A DNA stretch of 5,800 nt from Gammaproteobacteria bacterium (lineage in GTDB: Bacteria; Pseudomonadota; Gammaproteobacteria; Steroidobacterales; GCA-2729495): positions 1 through 5,800 of the forward strand of contig JAKLLP010000151.1 in the NCBI GenBank assembly GCA_023150055.1, read 5' to 3'. The notes under the pieces are model-generated. The model had not been told where the DNA came from and did not search any database. It worked only from the letters and a program-made list of their open reading frames with translations. Positions within the stretch are counted from its first letter, which is position 1, and every line of letters starts with the position of its first letter. The position numbers and the translations under genes were made by a program. Positions 5,738 through 5,800 of the stretch are shown here, in pieces.

Positions 5738-5800
5738 ATGAAGCTGCGGGTTCTTGGGTGCAGTGGCGGCATGGGGGGGCGCGGTCAGCGCACCACGGCC
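5738..5800 (+). CDS. Start of a probable metallo-beta-lactamase-fold hydrolase (cyclic-nucleotide phosphodiesterase class II-like), 3' end cut by window
   Basis: Only 21 codons are visible, running off the right edge. They begin MKLRVLGCSGG and continue with a Gly-rich turn and RTT. This beta strand plus Gly-rich turn is how many MBL-fold hydrolases begin, including proteins annotated as class II 3',5'-cyclic-nucleotide phosphodiesterases. The HxHxDH metal motif would lie beyond the window, so the call rests on the N-terminus alone. The start has a modest purine-rich SD (GAGAAG, 5729-5734). The gene is on the same strand as the phosphatase and FHA genes but 154 bases away, so it may or may not share their transcript. 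Confidence 0.6.
   Translation, partial: MKLRVLGCSGGMGGRGQRTTA

Noticed and set aside
4036..5772. 578-codon open frame on the - strand across the phosphatase and FHA genes
   Set aside because: It is antisense to two genes with complete family motifs, extends across both intergenic gaps, and its translation shows low-complexity, Arg/His-rich sequence typical of GC-rich shadow frames.
1..5800. CRISPR arrays, tRNA/rRNA genes, insertion sequences, attachment sites
   Set aside because: No regularly spaced repeats, RNA-gene signatures, transposase motifs or terminal inverted repeats were seen; the window is almost fully explained by six signalling-type genes.

Overview
The window is GC-rich, mostly coding, and all genes lie on the + strand. 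It looks like chromosome from a proteobacterium. A betaproteobacterium of the Rhodocyclales type (Thauera/Azoarcus-like) is my best guess, from codon composition and from remembered gene neighbourhoods; no marker gene is present to prove it.

Region 1 (1-3919) is a signalling operon. A PAS-containing histidine kinase, cut by the left edge, has no receiver domain of its own. Its stop overlaps the start of a receiver domain fused to an RsbW/HATPase_c_2-type ATPase (an anti-sigma or STAS-kinase module). After 75 bp comes a receiver-PAS-SpoIIE/RsbU-type PP2C phosphatase. Together these read as a partner-switching switch whose kinase-like and phosphatase-like halves each carry a CheY-like receiver, with the upstream histidine kinase as the obvious phosphate donor. 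It resembles a split version of HsbR of Pseudomonas (receiver, PP2C and HATPase in one chain). No STAS antagonist or sigma factor is visible. The PAS of the phosphatase resembles the FixL haem-PAS and keeps the haem-ligand histidine.

Region 2 (3920-4125) is a non-coding gap. It holds a strong-looking intrinsic terminator whose T-tract ends 20 bp before the Shine-Dalgarno of the next gene. An overlapping inverted repeat and a sigma54-like match raise the question of how the next gene is transcribed.

Region 3 (4126-5800) is a Ser/Thr phospho-signalling cluster: a Stp/PrpC-type PP2C phosphatase, a protein with one canonical and one degenerate FHA domain, a 154-bp gap with a GC-rich inverted repeat, and the first 21 codons of a probable metallo-beta-lactamase-fold hydrolase. 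A Ser/Thr kinase would be the expected missing partner, probably beyond the right edge.

As a whole the window joins a His-Asp two-component input to two different PPM-family Ser/Thr phosphatases.
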